Origin: Panicum virgatum
Taxonomy: Eukaryota > Streptophyta > Magnoliopsida > Poales > Poaceae
Direction of reading: 5' to 3'
Length of the DNA: 64,000 bases
Assembly: GCF_016808335.1 (NCBI RefSeq)
Contig: NC_053144.1
Span: 58,296,195-58,360,194 of the forward strand
Shown here: positions 12,901 to 24,324 of the stretch, piece after piece
Numbering within the stretch: position 1 is the stretch's first letter
How the letters are laid out: every line of letters starts with the position of its first letter
Program-made: the position numbers and the translations under genes
Notes under the pieces: generated by a model
Database searches by the model: none
Seen by the model: only the letters and a program-made list of their open reading frames with translations
What the model was told of the DNA's origin: nothing

Positions 12901-14385
12901 AGGCTTATTAAGGGCAACCTGACAAAACATTCTTGGGCTAAGATAATAGTTCTAAATGTAAATTGGAAGTTAGCTTCATGTATTAATACTGATTTGCTTG
13001 ATTTAGCAAACATGCACAAGAATAGGAAAAAAAACTCACACCTTACGGAACCTTGCTGAAATGGATACGATATTTGCAAGTTCAAGCTAGTTGGGTGTTC
13101 ATTAGTAAAAAAACGATGATAACAACCACAGTATAGTGTTTTAGTCCCATAAGTTGGGGTGAGCTAGAGATGGAACCCAACATGAGACACCAAGAAAAAT
13201 GAAAACTTACACAAAGGTATTAATATCAGTAATATTTGTATTTGCTAAGGGATCTAAAGCCTAATTCATGGTAATGCACATGGATATCTATAAGTCGATA
13301 AAGTTAAAAACTTAAGTCCATATCTTCCAAGTCCTCAGATAAATAAACATAGAGCAGATTTAGATGGGACTTGAAAGCTGAACCTTGTCAACCAGCTAGG
13401 GGTATATAATGAGAAAGATGGGTCAAATTACAGAAAATACCACCAAGCTTATTTGCATACCATGTCATCATCCTCGTAAAGCACTTCCAGCAAATATGGC
13501 GCAAACGGCTCCTGCCAAGGGAGACGATGATATACCAACTTACAACCATCCCTGCAAAACAAAGTTAACTACCTGTTATATCATAATGGACTTTTTTTTC
13601 CAACCATATATATAGAACCAAGGGAAACAATGGAATGGAATTAAAGATTGGAAAGCAGAAAACAATAAAAACACTTGATGCAAATAGAAAAAGAAAGCTA
13701 CCTCAAAATCATATCTGGATCGGTGACAACTTCACCGTCAACAGTTATCTGCAAACAAAATGAAGCCTTCATTCGCATCCAAGTAAATGTGCCAGAAGAG
13801 TCGGAACCTCTTTCATTTTCCAAAATACATGTTACAGTTTTTTGTTGAAAAATAGAAGGCAACACATAAGTTCCGACAAATGCATGCCCCCTTCTAAAAA
13901 TACATGAATCACCGTAGCTCAGTGTACAGCACGATACAGACATCACAAAATAGAGAAGATGACTAAATTTTCACTAGATGCCCTACCTGCCCGTTACGAA
14001 TCCTCTTGACCCACCTGGGGAGCAGACCACGACCTCATCATTAATAAAATTAACAAAATAAACCATCAATTTGGCCACGGAGATCAGGAATTAAGCGTGG
14101 CTGTTAGGCACTTGCCCTGGCAATGGAGCGGAGCTCTTGTAGTTAGTGGCGTAGAACTCAATCAAGGTGGTGGCGGCGGCCGCATCTGCTTGCAAGTGTA
14201 GTAATCAGAACAAGTACCAAACCACAAACCAGGGAGAACGAGAGGGAGGAGGAACCAGCGCATCGGAACGTGTCGCTGTAGGAGAGGCCTTGGTTGAGCT
14301 CCGGCCAAGGCGTCCCGAAGGAGTAGAGCGCCCCTGGCGGCGGAGCCCCATCGGCCACCGGCGTTTCTCCCTCGGCGGCGGACAT
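9974..14385 (-). CDS. Plant RNA pseudouridine synthase, PUS5 type (RluA/RluD-like fold)
   Basis: Fourteen exons join in frame to 395 residues: 14256-14385, 14116-14185, 13987-14014, 13702-13748, 13461-13551, 12744-12918, 11963-12050, 11780-11861, 11573-11648, 11344-11411, 11107-11176, 10859-10943, 10678-10771 and 9974-10057. Landmarks are an N-terminal S4-like segment (WVKRIRNGQITVDGEVV), VALNKPSGLQVLP, HPVPVHRLGRGTSG, the RNA-binding phrase VEIHSGRPHQIRIHLAYIGHPL, and GDCGYHLHAHWL near the C terminus. The family isomerises uridine to pseudouridine in RNA. The usual catalytic Asp of the HRLD motif is Gly176 here. I recall the same HRLG in Arabidopsis PUS5, so this may be a branch feature. Introns 2 and 11 appear to use GC-AG borders. 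Organellar or cytosolic location is unknown. Confidence 0.92.
10334..10436. mobile_element. Decayed Stowaway-like MITE in intron 13 of the pseudouridine synthase gene
   Basis: The right end (minus strand) reads CTCCCTTGGTTTTAAATATA, and the left end is a degraded match (CCCCCTTCTTTTTTAAATATA). Inner arms AAATATATGACGTTTAG and CTAAACATCATATATTT pair. A TA follows the right end. About 100 bp, with a probable internal deletion. Confidence 0.7.
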
Positions 14386-14986
14386 CACGTTGGGGGGAAG
14401 AGGTTTAAGAGTACATTTGCATACTAGTCCATCAAGTTTTCGTCTCCTTTCACAGACCCACCTGTAGAGCGCCCCCCTGCTCAGGTCAGCTTGCAGTGGA
14501 AGGGCCTCCTCTCGGCGAGCTTGGCAGCACAAACGGCGTGCGCCAAGCTGCAACTCCAAGCAAACGGGAAGATTGCACCATCCTCTCTTCGACGATCAGC
14601 AAAGGAGGGAAAACTCGCAACTAGATTATCAACGTACACACGTGAAGACTGGTAGTGTAAATCCAAACAGCAGAGTTCAAAATATCTTCCAAGAAGAAAT
14701 GTCATACACGAAACGTGATATTTCACTTGCAGTTGCAGGTCTGTTGACAACTTATTCACTCGTATGATCGTCGTAATTCTCTACAAGGCTGCAGCTGGTG
14801 GCTAATGGAGCAGAAAGATAAAGTTCTGATGACACAGTGCTGGAGTGTTCCTCTTCTAATCTCATACTTTTGGTCCGCACCGTACAATCATACAGAACTT
14901 TTGAAACAACAACAAGAAGAAACTATCAAGAAAATTTCCACTCCTGAATTCCTGATGCTGGTAAATGATGCTATGCTATACTTCAC
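14386..14986. other. Spacer between COX16 and the pseudouridine synthase gene
   Basis: Both genes are on the minus strand, so this 600-bp stretch holds the COX16 3' UTR and the promoter and 5' leader of the pseudouridine synthase. No TATA box stands out near the downstream start. Confidence 0.5.
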
Positions 14987-15537
14987 TTATTTTTCATTGG
15001 GTCTCGGGATCGGCTTGTAGTCGTAGCTGTTTATGTCAACCTTTTGCTGCAGAGCCTATAAACACGGAAGCTCATTAATAAAACCAGTTGTGGCAAACGG
15101 CTAACTTCAAGTCAAAGCAGACATGCATTTTCTACATATGAATGCAGCATACCTTCAGTTCATCCTCTAGAGAGAGCTTCTTTGGTTTATAGGCCCCTTC
15201 CACTGGCCCTGTTCGGCTTAAAGCTTTTGTTGTTTCTACAACCTCCCATTCGATATCCTCCTTTTCCTTTGTTACTTCTTTGCTGCAAAATACAATAAGC
15301 CAGCACCATCTGACAGTGAACCAAAGGTATCCCCAAAGCACAGACTAATTAAAGGCTCATGATTTACCTGCCCTGTATAAGATGCGCCAGCCCAACTGCA
15401 CCAAACACTGTCAAGGAAATGAGTGGTAACCCATATCGAACAAAAGGATGTTTTCGCCCCCATCTTTTGAATTGTGAGGCTTGTTTGAAAACCTTAGCAG
15501 ATGGTTCCACCGGATCAACTTTCTGAGTAGTATTCAT
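14987..15537 (-). CDS. COX16: COX16, cytochrome c oxidase assembly protein
   Basis: Three exons, 15368-15537, 15153-15282 and 14987-15055, give 122 residues. Residues 1-30 are basic and polar, and one membrane segment lies in [20 protein letters not shown]. The soluble tail contains [38 protein letters not shown] and [12 protein letters not shown], the conserved plant COX16 pattern. The protein sits in the mitochondrial inner membrane and helps insert or mature COX subunits (COX1/COX2 assembly in yeast and animals). The exon 3 acceptor could be 15055 or nine bases further in, which changes three residues (ALQ); I chose the longer form from memory of the family. A 5' UTR intron is likely, with an acceptor just upstream of the ATG near 15550. 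Confidence 0.92.
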
Positions 15538-17040
15538 GATCGGCTCTGACTGTAAAGAAGTAAGTCAATTAAAGGGAGCCAACAAAAATGATTTAGTGGA
15601 TAGTACAGGAGGACATCTTGTTGCATAGTAAGCTTCCCTGTTGTAGAGAACTCCACATGCATTCATACCATAGTCACAAAGATTCGGGGTCAATAGGGTC
15701 GAGGGACGGGGTACGGTCCTTGTGAGAGGTTTTTACAAGGCGGGGACGAAAATGACCCCATGTTTCCGGGACGGGATCGGTGTTCCCGGGTCGAGGAACG
15801 GTACCCTCGACCCCGATTTCTGTGACTATGATTCATACTATCATACTACAACATAGAAGCTAGAGCTCATATCACTTAAACAAAAAAAAATGCACACTGA
15901 AACTTATCACTTACAAGCAGCAACAAGCACCAGCTTATATGCTAGGTATATAGACCTAAGAAGAACATCATAACAAAAATGATTTAGCTGCTAGATTGTG
16001 TTGGCGTTTGTTTTTGTTCCTGCGTCCGTTTCACCACGTGTGCGCGCCTCCTTCAGGTTTCTAGTTCTAGTCTCACTCCCTCACCCTGTTGTGGCCGTTG
16101 CTCTACCTTTTGCACCCTCTTGGCAGCCCTCTGTGCTGTCCGCTGGTGTGCGTTTTTCTTTGCTGGTAGTACCTCTTTCTGTAATGACCAGTTACTCCAC
16201 CGGGACTAAAACCTGAACTACTTGGGAATAAAAAAATGATAGGAGGAAAAGAGTTTAGTGTCATAAACACAAAACAGGACTTGTCACATTCTCAGTCCAA
16301 ATTCAACGGCAGTAACTCAATAACTGTGAAACGTAAAGCAGCTCAGATTTAGACATAAAATGAGCCAAGCAAATTTGTAAATTGGATTTTCTGCTGGCAT
16401 GTGTAGTTCCAGAGTCATTTTTAAGCTGGCTACCAGAAAATGCTGACCTATTGAGAAATTGCTACGACGTAGACAAGATTATAGACAATACTAATACCTA
16501 ACATCTAATAGTGCAAAAGATGTGCATCAATCCTTAATAGTTTAAGAAATTCATGAGAAAAATACTGTATATGGCACTGTATGAAATTATCTCTGAGCTG
16601 CTTCTGCGGAAAGCATCAAAGTTCCACAAAAAAGATTCCGAAATGTTAGAGGTATAACTTGCTGACAATCGTTGTCACTTGCCACTAGCACTAACAGGAT
16701 TGGGGATTGGAATAACCTGCTGGCTCTGGCTGCCTCAGCAGCCGTGCGCACTGCGTAGAAGCGGCTGTCTCTGGTCCTGGCCGGTGCCAGCGCCACCGTG
16801 CCGCTGCCCCCCTCCCCTCGATTTGGCCGCGCCCGCTTGCGCAGGAGCTGCTCACCGCGCCGGCGCCGGCGCCCTCCTGTCGCCTGCCACTACGCCTCGT
16901 CTGCGATTCACCGGCTCCGGTGCGCCGCCACGGGCCACGGGCTCACGCGAGGAGTCTCACGAGGAGATCCGAGAGAGAGAGAGAGAGAGCGCCGGGTCTT
17001 CTTTTCGTGGGCCGAGGTCTTCGGTCTGCTACTGCTAGGA
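15538..17040 (-). promoter_or_regulatory. Probable COX16 5' leader with intron, plus upstream GC-rich start region
   Basis: A good acceptor (CTTCTTTACAG on the minus strand) lies 12 nt upstream of the COX16 ATG, and a good donor (CAGCAG then GTTATT) lies at 16715/16714. This suggests a 5' UTR intron of about 1.2 kb. The leader exon from 16715 to about 17000 is GC-rich and ends upstream in a GA microsatellite (16971-16991). Whether it is transcribed is inferred from splice consensus only. Confidence 0.5.
15669..15830. mobile_element. 162-bp hAT-type MITE with 8-bp target duplication
   Basis: The ends are inverted repeats: CATAGTCACAAAGATTCGGG on the left, and CATAGTCACAGAAATCGGGG on the minus strand from the right. 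An exact 8-bp duplication ATTCATAC lies at 15661-15668 and 15831-15838. An 8-bp duplication with CA-starting ends is the signature of the hAT superfamily. The interior is GC-rich and can fold. It lies in the probable COX16 leader intron. Confidence 0.85.
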
Positions 17041-17113
17041 CTAGGCCACTATGGATTGGGCCGAAGAATTAGATCCCAATCCTCCTTGGGCCATCCATAA
17101 AGAGGTAGGTAGC

Positions 17114-17157
17114 TGAGAGAAAATCTTTTCTCAAAAAAAAAGAGTGAGAGAAGATCT
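17114..17157. repeat. Tail-only insertion 2: 13-bp repeats around tttctcaaaaaaaaagag
   Basis: TGAGAGAAAATCT (17114-17126) recurs at 17145-17157 with one change. The 18-bp insert is a pyrimidine stretch ending in CTC followed by nine A. Confidence 0.65.
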
Positions 17158-17665
17158 CAGTGAATGATGAGCGAGGAGCCGAGGAGTGATGATCCTTAGA
17201 TTTTGATTCCACGTTAAAAAAATGGGAATATCTAAAATAAAAGAAGGATAAATCTTCTCAAATAGAAAATGATATCGATAAGGATGCTTACAAATTACAA
17301 GATAATTCTCCGCTCCTCGTTTGAAAATACTTTATGGTTTGAAAATGTCACTTCACCGGATTGGTTTTGTTTTGAGACGATCTACCTGGTCGCCAGTCGG
17401 TGGTCGCTGCAATCCGTCAGCCTTCGTGTTGCCGCCTCTGGCTGGCTGCTCTACGCGTGCGCTACGCCCTTGCAGCCTGCGCGGCGCGGCGCCCTGGCGT
17501 CAGGCGGCCGACAGCCGGAGCCTGGCCCCTGCGCTAGCCGCGAGCGCTGGGGTGAGACGGCCGGGGGACCGGGGCGCAAGGCGGCGGCCGGCAAGGCGAG
17601 GGCAGGACAGGCAGGGGAATCTGGGTGGTGGCGGGGAGATGGAGGGTTGCTGAGGATTTTTGAGC

Positions 17666-17712
17666 AATGGAGATGGGAGGTTTCAGTTCAAAAAAATGGA
17701 GATGGGAGGTTT
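17666..17712. repeat. Tail-only insertion 3: perfect 18-bp repeats around an 11-bp A-rich insert
   Basis: AATGGAGATGGGAGGTTT occurs at 17666-17683 and again at 17695-17712 without mismatch. The insert between them is cagttcaaaaa, with two further A ambiguous. Confidence 0.8.
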
Positions 17713-17803
17713 TAAAAGCCTATTTTACTGTATTTTTATTTTTTTGAATCATATACATTGGATATACTATATATTTTTTCCTAAAAATAATGGATGTTCA
17801 ATT

Positions 17804-17840
17804 GAATACCCTTGATTTTTTTTAGAACGAATACCTTTGA
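17804..17840. repeat. Tail-only insertion 4: 12-bp repeats around ttttttttagaac
   Basis: GAATACCCTTGA (17804-17815) and GAATACCTTTGA (17829-17840) flank a 13-bp T-rich insert, which would be an A tail on the minus strand. Confidence 0.6.
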
Positions 17841-18326
17841 ATTTAACGTGCTCATGGCTGCTCGGAAGATGGACAGGAAGCCCATCGAGTGATCCAGCCG
17901 GAAAATACTCCGGCTGCCATAGGCTCCACAGACAGTATATCCCTTTTAAGATAATGCAACCGGTGAATATGTTACTTTTTGAGATAGTGATGCCAAAATT
18001 ATAGTTGAGGGAAAGATATTCAGCCGAGAGCGCACTTCAACCATCGGGTTTGCATGCCAGAGTAAACAAATATGCAGAAAGAAGTGTATAACGGTCTCTC
18101 ATTATGACAGGTTAACCGAATTTTAACACCGACTATACTAAGTGCGCACCAAGCAGTTGCCGCGCACATTCGGGATGAGCATTTGTACATCGAGGTGAAA
18201 CCACATAATCCGGCGCTGCACCTCCCATCCAATGCAAGAGGACAAGCTCAGTCCACTGTCCACCTGATGTAGGCCTTGTCCCATGGCAGCGAAGAAAAGC
18301 ATGTCTATCTGTGATGTATTGTGTCA

Positions 18327-18348
18327 AGTAGTAGTAGTAGTAGTAGTA
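18327..18348. repeat. AGT trinucleotide microsatellite
   Basis: About seven AGT units lie in the likely 3' UTR of the alpha/beta hydrolase gene, 43 bp past its stop codon. Confidence 0.9.
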
Positions 18349-18390
18349 AGGTCTTGTATCTATACTTCTGATCCTGAAAACTGATCTTGA

Positions 18391-21300
18391 TCAGGCCAGG
18401 CTTGATTTTCCTTGTTCCTCCTCTGTAAGATTGTCCGGTGCTGTTGTTTCTTCTGTTGTTTCTTCGGCAAGCTCTGAAGCCACATCGCTGGGTAGTGGCG
18501 CAGGGTTGATAGGGCCCTGGGGGATGCCGAAGAGTGTGGAGAATATCTGCCTGTGGCACTCGTCGCAGAAGCAGAAATACGAGAAGTGGCCTTCATCAAG
18601 AAGCTTGTGCACCGTAGCTCCTGGAACCACCCGACGGATAAATTCAGCCACTGACGGTGAGACCACTCGGTCATCCATTCCCTGTTGAGATATGAAAAGG
18701 TTAGTGCTTCAGGAAGATATAGGCTGCTTCAGCGTGCAAGGAACATAATCTGAGAAGAAGATTTAAAAAGAATTACTCCATTTCCTAGCTATGCCATTTG
18801 GTTGTTGCTATTTGCCTATTTCTTCTCAGTGCATACAGAATCAATTCCAGTATTATCTACACTTATTATCGATTTTCCTGAATCAAGCAGAACCAAGATT
18901 ATTCCAGCTACAATTAACAACTGATGGAACCTTTTTACTTGTGCTATTAAAGCTTTTTTGAAGCCTCTAATGGGTCACAACTCACAACATGCATAGTCGC
19001 ATTGACTCCATGTGCTAGGCAGCTACAGAACATCATCTAAATATCATCCTTGCTACTAAGCTATGGTTGAAATAGCTGTGGTGGGCTTTCTTTAGTTTCT
19101 ACTAATTGCTGACATGCTTCCAAATCGCTTTCAGCAAAAAGAGTACAAACCTGCCAGATATGTATTGGGCCCAGAAATCCAACCCACTCTCGTTCAACTT
19201 GATTGAACAGAGACTTGATGAGTTCAAAAAAGCTTCGATCCTCTTTCTTCTGCATTTGAATGTCGGACAAGCTGAAACCCCAGTCGGATACTTGCAACAC
19301 AGCTTCCTCTACAAATGGTCGCGCATCTCCCTGGCGCACAGACTCTGCAACATTCCTTTCCCAGAATGCATTGAACTCAGGACCTTCCAGTAAAGTTTTG
19401 TCCTGATTAACAGGCAGAATATTAGTACTTTGCATGATAAAGGGCCAATGTTCACACTTAACCAAAGGAGTGAACACTAAGATTTCTTAAATAAGCATCA
19501 ATCAGGCATGGGCAAATCAATTACAAATGTGTTCATGCAGCACAACAATGCTGATGTTGCTTTCCTATGTGGAAAGATGCTGCATGTATAGCAGTGAGTG
19601 GAAAACAAACCCAGATGCTTGAAATTTTCATTTGAGTTAAGAAACATGTCATTTTGTAACTAAAATCCAGCGCCACTTCTTGTATCATTATCTCAGGTAC
19701 AAGGTACCACCCATATTGCATCTGACGTAGCTATGGCTTGAAATAAATAGAATGTTTCCACATTATGAACCCTAATGATGTGCAATAAGGGCAGGAATGG
19801 TAAAGCAAATAATCATATGCCACACCAGTATTGCTCTACAACAGCAACCCAAGTTTGCACTGGGATGTACATGATATTAGCATACCTTCTTCCCCAATGA
19901 CAGTGACAACCAACTCTCTGGCTGTCCTTGCTTGCCAGAAAGAAAGCTTCGGCGATAGAAGAGGGGCAGTAGTGATGGAAACCTCCGAGCTAAAATGTGC
20001 ATAAGTTTCCGTTTTGTTGACCATCTATCCCATGTTTTATGCCTCTCATCTTTGGTCATCTTGGAGTCATATGGATTTGCCATAGGTGCAAACATTGCTG
20101 CACCTGGATTCAGGACAATAAATCATATATCAGCAGCTCAACAGTAATATTTATGTGTTCGATAAGCATGTAAGGTTTATGTTATTTGAAAACACAAGAA
20201 AACAAAGCTTTTGATTGAAATAACCATGTCTTTCGATGCAAGGTAGGTATGTCTTGACCAAATCAATATTATAGTTAAGGAATAGGCATATTGTGCATTA
20301 GTGCTTTCATTTAGAAGCATAACGGAAGTACCATTACAAATTTGGATAGTGCTGAATAATCCAATTGAATAGACCACGTGCATTTCATTATCATCAAGGC
20401 AAAGATAACAATGAGCATTAGAAGTATCTGAAAATACTACATATCCTCATAAGTGATGTAGTAACAAACTTAAAAAATATGTAAAGTATGGCTGTCATTA
20501 GGTTTAAGTCAAGCATTTCCAGAATTAGGTCTCTTCAAGTTCAATAAGTATAAGCAAGGTATGACAAAACACTAGCAACTAAAGGGGCATCCATGAAGAA
20601 CTAGACAAAACTATAATTTACAAATCTGGAAGAATATAGAAAGTCATTTGAGGTCAGTACCAGCAACTCTATCAGGAATGTAACGAAGAGCACTCCAAGC
20701 ATGCATGCCACCACCAGAATAGCCCACAACCCAGAACTTGTCCGGAATACCAAGAGCATCAGCCAGATGGAGCATGTCCAGGGCAGAAGAATTCAGATTT
20801 CGGCCTGGGTGCAGATCACTTTCACCAAAACCAGGAAGATCATAGGTCACAAGTCGTGCCCCAAATTCTTCCAGAAGGGATGCACTGATTCCAGGGATTC
20901 CTGCATGGGAAGGAACAATGATCAAATTGTACAAAGCCGGAAGTGCCAATACCGTCCAGAAAATGACGTAAAACTCAACCCTACCTGCCAGCCTTGATGA
21001 AAGAAAAGAATGAGGAGCAATCAGTGAAAATCTTGCCCTATCAGCTGAGACTCCTTGTTCTTCATAAGCTAGATGGCGTCCATCAGGAAGTTGGATTCTA
21101 TTCGCACTTGGGGGGCTGATGATAAGTTTCTTTGGAAGCTCAACCGGAATTTCATCACCACTCCCAACACCTAAAACTGCAAGGAAAACATTCTCATTAA
21201 TTAAGCAGTTAAAGTGGTGCACCGGTCCTTACATGTATAAACTGATACACAAATCAACTGACCACAATGCACCGACAAAATGGTTATCCAATCTGGTATG

Positions 21301-22450
21301 AACAATTCAAGTGGCATTGCTGGATAAATGTTGCTATAGCTTTACAACATGACGAAAATAATGAAATTTGCCTTAAATTCGTGATATTATTACTTGACGA
21401 ATTTACAAAGCAGCAAGTTACAATTCTGAAGTGCGGAGCATTGGCTCACAATGAAACCAAACTGGTCACAATGTCGATAAACGATAAGAAATCAGTGACA
21501 CAGTCTGACCAAATGGTTGACTCAATAGTAGAACATTGACTGATTCAGCGGCAAATTTAGCCATCATGCTGATTCAGTGGATCAGACCGAGACCAGAATA
21601 CATACGAGTATCAAACAGTAGTTAATGGTGTGCCTTTTTCTTTCCACAATGTTGTCCAAGCAGACGAGGCATGGATCCCACAGTCTGTCAAATTATGGTC
21701 GCAAATGCCACATTTTTCAGCAATTTCGACACCGGAACATATAGAAAAATGAAACATGGTCACCTATGAGAGAGGCTGAATACGAAGTTCAAATAGAACA
21801 CTCAATAAAAACTGAAACACGCATCCATTCAGAATTCTCCAGTGAGTCAGATCCATCCCCTCAAATGAACAAATACGAGGCAAAGGACGAAACGCGCATA
21901 GTATGATGCGGAACACCACAAACCACTGTTTGCACGCCCAGTTGGAGGCATAGAGCCGGACACACAAAAGCACAGGAGGTGCTGACTGTTGAGGCAGAGA
22001 AGAGCGGTGGACGCGAGATCAGCGGTTACCTAGGAGCGTGACGAATGCAACTGCGGCGACGATGAGCCAACACCTCACGGGGTCGCGCTCCTCGGGGAGG
22101 TACTCGTTCATGAAGCTGAGGCGCTCCCCCGTGGCCGCCGCCCGCTTCCTGAGCCGCCGCGCGAGCTCGCTGTCCTCGGCGCCGGCGAGGCTCTGCGCGG
22201 CGACGTCCCACAGCCCGCGGCCCAGCTCCCGCAGCATCTCCGCCGTCGACTCCGCGAACCCCTTCGCCTGCTGCGCCCACCCCTCCTCCGCCCTCCCCTC
22301 TTCCTCCTCGCCGTACCACCCGGCCCCGGCCGCCGCAACATTCGCCGCCGCCGCCGGCGCCTCCCCTCCGGCGCCGTGGAGATGGGCGCCCGTGTCCCCC
22401 ACGAGGGTGGCCAGGTCCTCGTGCCACATCAACGTCGACGCCGCCGACAT
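18391..22450 (-). CDS. Alpha/beta hydrolase fold protein with N-terminal membrane anchor
   Basis: Six exons, 22030-22450, 20985-21176, 20661-20900, 19886-20103, 19151-19402 and 18391-18681, give 537 residues in one frame. The first exon encodes an Ala/Glu-rich region and a hydrophobic segment (CWLIVAAVAFVTLLG, near residues 126-140). The hydrolase domain follows: RIQLPDGRHLAYEEQG, YDLPGFGESD, the nucleophile elbow GYSGGG with Ser266, a probable acid at Asp444 or Asp445 in GMDDRVVSP, and His473 in EGHFSY. A catalytic triad is therefore present, but the substrate is unknown. A Glu/Thr-rich tail ends the protein. The start at 22450 is the first ATG of the frame; the reading frame extends upstream only from non-ATG codons. 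It belongs to a plant family usually annotated just as alpha/beta-hydrolase. Confidence 0.9.
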
Positions 22451-22844
22451 CTCGCCGCCGCGGCGCCGATCGCTTCCGCTCCGCTTGTACGTGCTCCCGT
22501 GCAGGAGAGGTTTGGAAAATTGGAAAGCGAGGGAGGGAAGGAGGGGAGGAGTGGGAGAGGAGACTGGGGAGTTGGAAACGGAGGCGATGGCGAGCTCGAG
22601 ACGTTTGGCTGACTTGTGGGCCCCGCTAGGCTGTGTGGGTAGGAGTTCCGGTGGGTCTCGGTCTGGTTTTGGTCGTTCCGGGGTTGCTTTCTTCCCCACG
22701 AGGCACGAGCGTCCACGGATCTAGGCCGTAGGAAATGTGAAGGGGAGGTACGGCGGCTCGCAACCGCCGTGAGTGGACGGTCAGATTGACAGAGATGCTC
22801 CCTGCGGACCACTGAATTTGTACCAACGCCGCTTATAATCAGTA
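22451..22844 (-). promoter_or_regulatory. Promoter and 5' leader of the alpha/beta hydrolase gene
   Basis: GC-rich DNA upstream of the start codon, with long overlapping ORFs on both strands that look like composition effects. No clear TATA box. Confidence 0.45.
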
Positions 22845-23087
22845 CACCCTCCGTCCCAAAATAAAAATAAGTGTATTTTCTTGACCATCAGACATCGTGT
22901 TTGACCATTCGTCTTATTTAAATTTTTATATAAATTATAAAATAAATAATTTATTATTAAAAAATCTTTAGTGATATAATAAATCATAAAAGATAAATAA
23001 TATTTACATAAAATTTTTGAATAAGACGAATAGTCAAAGACAATGTCTAATAGTCAAAGAAATGTATTTATTTTGAGACGGATGGTG
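22845..23087. mobile_element. Stowaway MITE with TA target duplication
   Basis: Left end CACCCTCCGTCCCAAAATAA; right end on the minus strand CACCATCCGTCTCAAAATAA. TA is present on both sides (22843-22844 and 23088-23089). The 243-bp AT-rich interior has long inverted arms (GACGAATAGTCAAA versus GACCATTCGTCTTA). This is the standard grass Stowaway (Tc1/mariner) pattern. Confidence 0.92.
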
Positions 23088-23144
23088 TACTGTGCTAATG
23101 TGTGTGTGCAGTTGAAGTGATCATAAGGATTCAAAAATATATGT

Positions 23145-23413
23145 CTGTGTTTAGATCCGTAAAATGGTGGTAAAAAGGGTTAAATCAGATATTGTAGCAT
23201 ACTATAGCATTTTTCGTTTGTTTGTGGTAATTATTGTCCTACCATGATCTAACTAGGCTCAAAAGATTCGTCTCGAGGTCTCGTCGTGTACATCAAAACT
23301 ATACAATTAATTTTTTTATTTATCTATATTTAATGCTTCATGTATGAGGCAAGAGATTTGATGTGATAGGTGAATAGTAAAGTTTGGAGAGAAAATTTTG
23401 GAACTAAACACAG
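23145..23413. mobile_element. MITE with CTGTGTTTAGATCC / GGAACTAAACACAG ends
   Basis: Inverted ends with two mismatches bound a 269-bp AT-rich element containing the phrase gattcgtctcg, common in a very abundant grass MITE group. The target duplication is not readable, so the superfamily is left open. Confidence 0.75.
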
Positions 23414-24324
23414 CCATGACCCCATTTGTTGCTGCGCTCACTGACGAGAAAACTTAAGGGGCTGCTCTCTGGAAATGTCAGGATCAAGCTGTTCACAGAT
23501 ATTTGAACGTTGTCCGGACTCTGGAACAGTACCCCCCCTACACACACCGCGCATTTGTGTTTTCTTATGTTTACTCTAAAGATAAAAGCAAAAGTAAAAG
23601 AGTTGTTTCACGGTGGCACTCTGTTCTGCTGGTTGTGTCTGGTGGCTGGTGCTGGTTTTGTGGGAGAGAAAAATACTATTGGCTGATTGCAACTGAACAG
23701 AGTGGTTGCAGAGTAACAAATGGTTGTAGGCAGATAAACAGTTTCTAGTGTTTAGTATTGCTAGAAGATATTGGTATAATTAAAAAAACGTACGTGGTCT
23801 TTTATCTTACGATCCCTAGCTTTTCTCTGAAGCGTCTTGCTATTGCAAATTTGCGTACACGTATACTAATTTTTTTTTCCTTTGTGTTGTATTTGCGTGG
23901 AGGTTAATGAGTTACTTGGAAGACATGAAGCATTTGCTTGCAAGAATGTTTGTGATACTCTTTGTTTGTATTACTTCCCCGACTCCTTTGTTTTATACCC
24001 GCAAAAAAAGGACTCTTTTGTTTTATGTTAATTCGGAGATCCGATTGATTTCGGTTCAAACATGATAGAACAGTGATCTCATATGACGATGGAGCATATA
24101 TGATACCAACACACCCAATTCCTACTAGTTTATAGAAATAAACGAGTAAACGGCCTAGTACTAACAAGTAGAAGACAAAGCACACTGAGGATTTCTTGAT
24201 TTGATGGCAAGCTTTAACAGAATTTAATTACGCCTTTTATAATACGATAGTTTTTTACAAAGTACAAACGTCCTTTGGATAATAATGCACGCACGCAATA
24301 TTCAACTAGTACAAACTACTCCAC
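23414..24324. other. Intergenic, no supported gene
   Basis: AT-rich sequence with one tail-only insertion (23981-24026). Nothing else recognised. Confidence 0.5.
23981..24026. repeat. Tail-only insertion 5: 16-bp repeats around acccgcaaaaaaag
   Basis: GACTCCTTTGTTTTAT (23981-23996) recurs at 24011-24026 with one change. The 14-bp insert ends in cgc followed by seven A, close to the CTCGC-A(n) end of the LINE at 31719. Confidence 0.75.

Larger units (their letters stand above)
17158..18390. other. Intergenic between COX16 and the alpha/beta hydrolase
   Basis: A GC-rich patch at 17380-17640 has long overlapping ORFs but no recognisable protein. The rest is AT-rich and includes two tail-only insertions and, towards 18390, the likely 3' UTR of the hydrolase gene. 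Confidence 0.5.

Noticed and set aside
16587..16796. 69-codon minus-strand ORF upstream of COX16 that would splice to end on the COX16 start codon
   Set aside because: It looked like an upstream ORF overlapping the ATG, but its first codon is GTG and no ATG exists in that frame, so it is only a piece of the probable GC-rich leader.
22038..22724. 228-codon plus-strand ORF
   Set aside because: Antisense to exon 1 of the alpha/beta hydrolase; Pro/Ser/Ala composition only.
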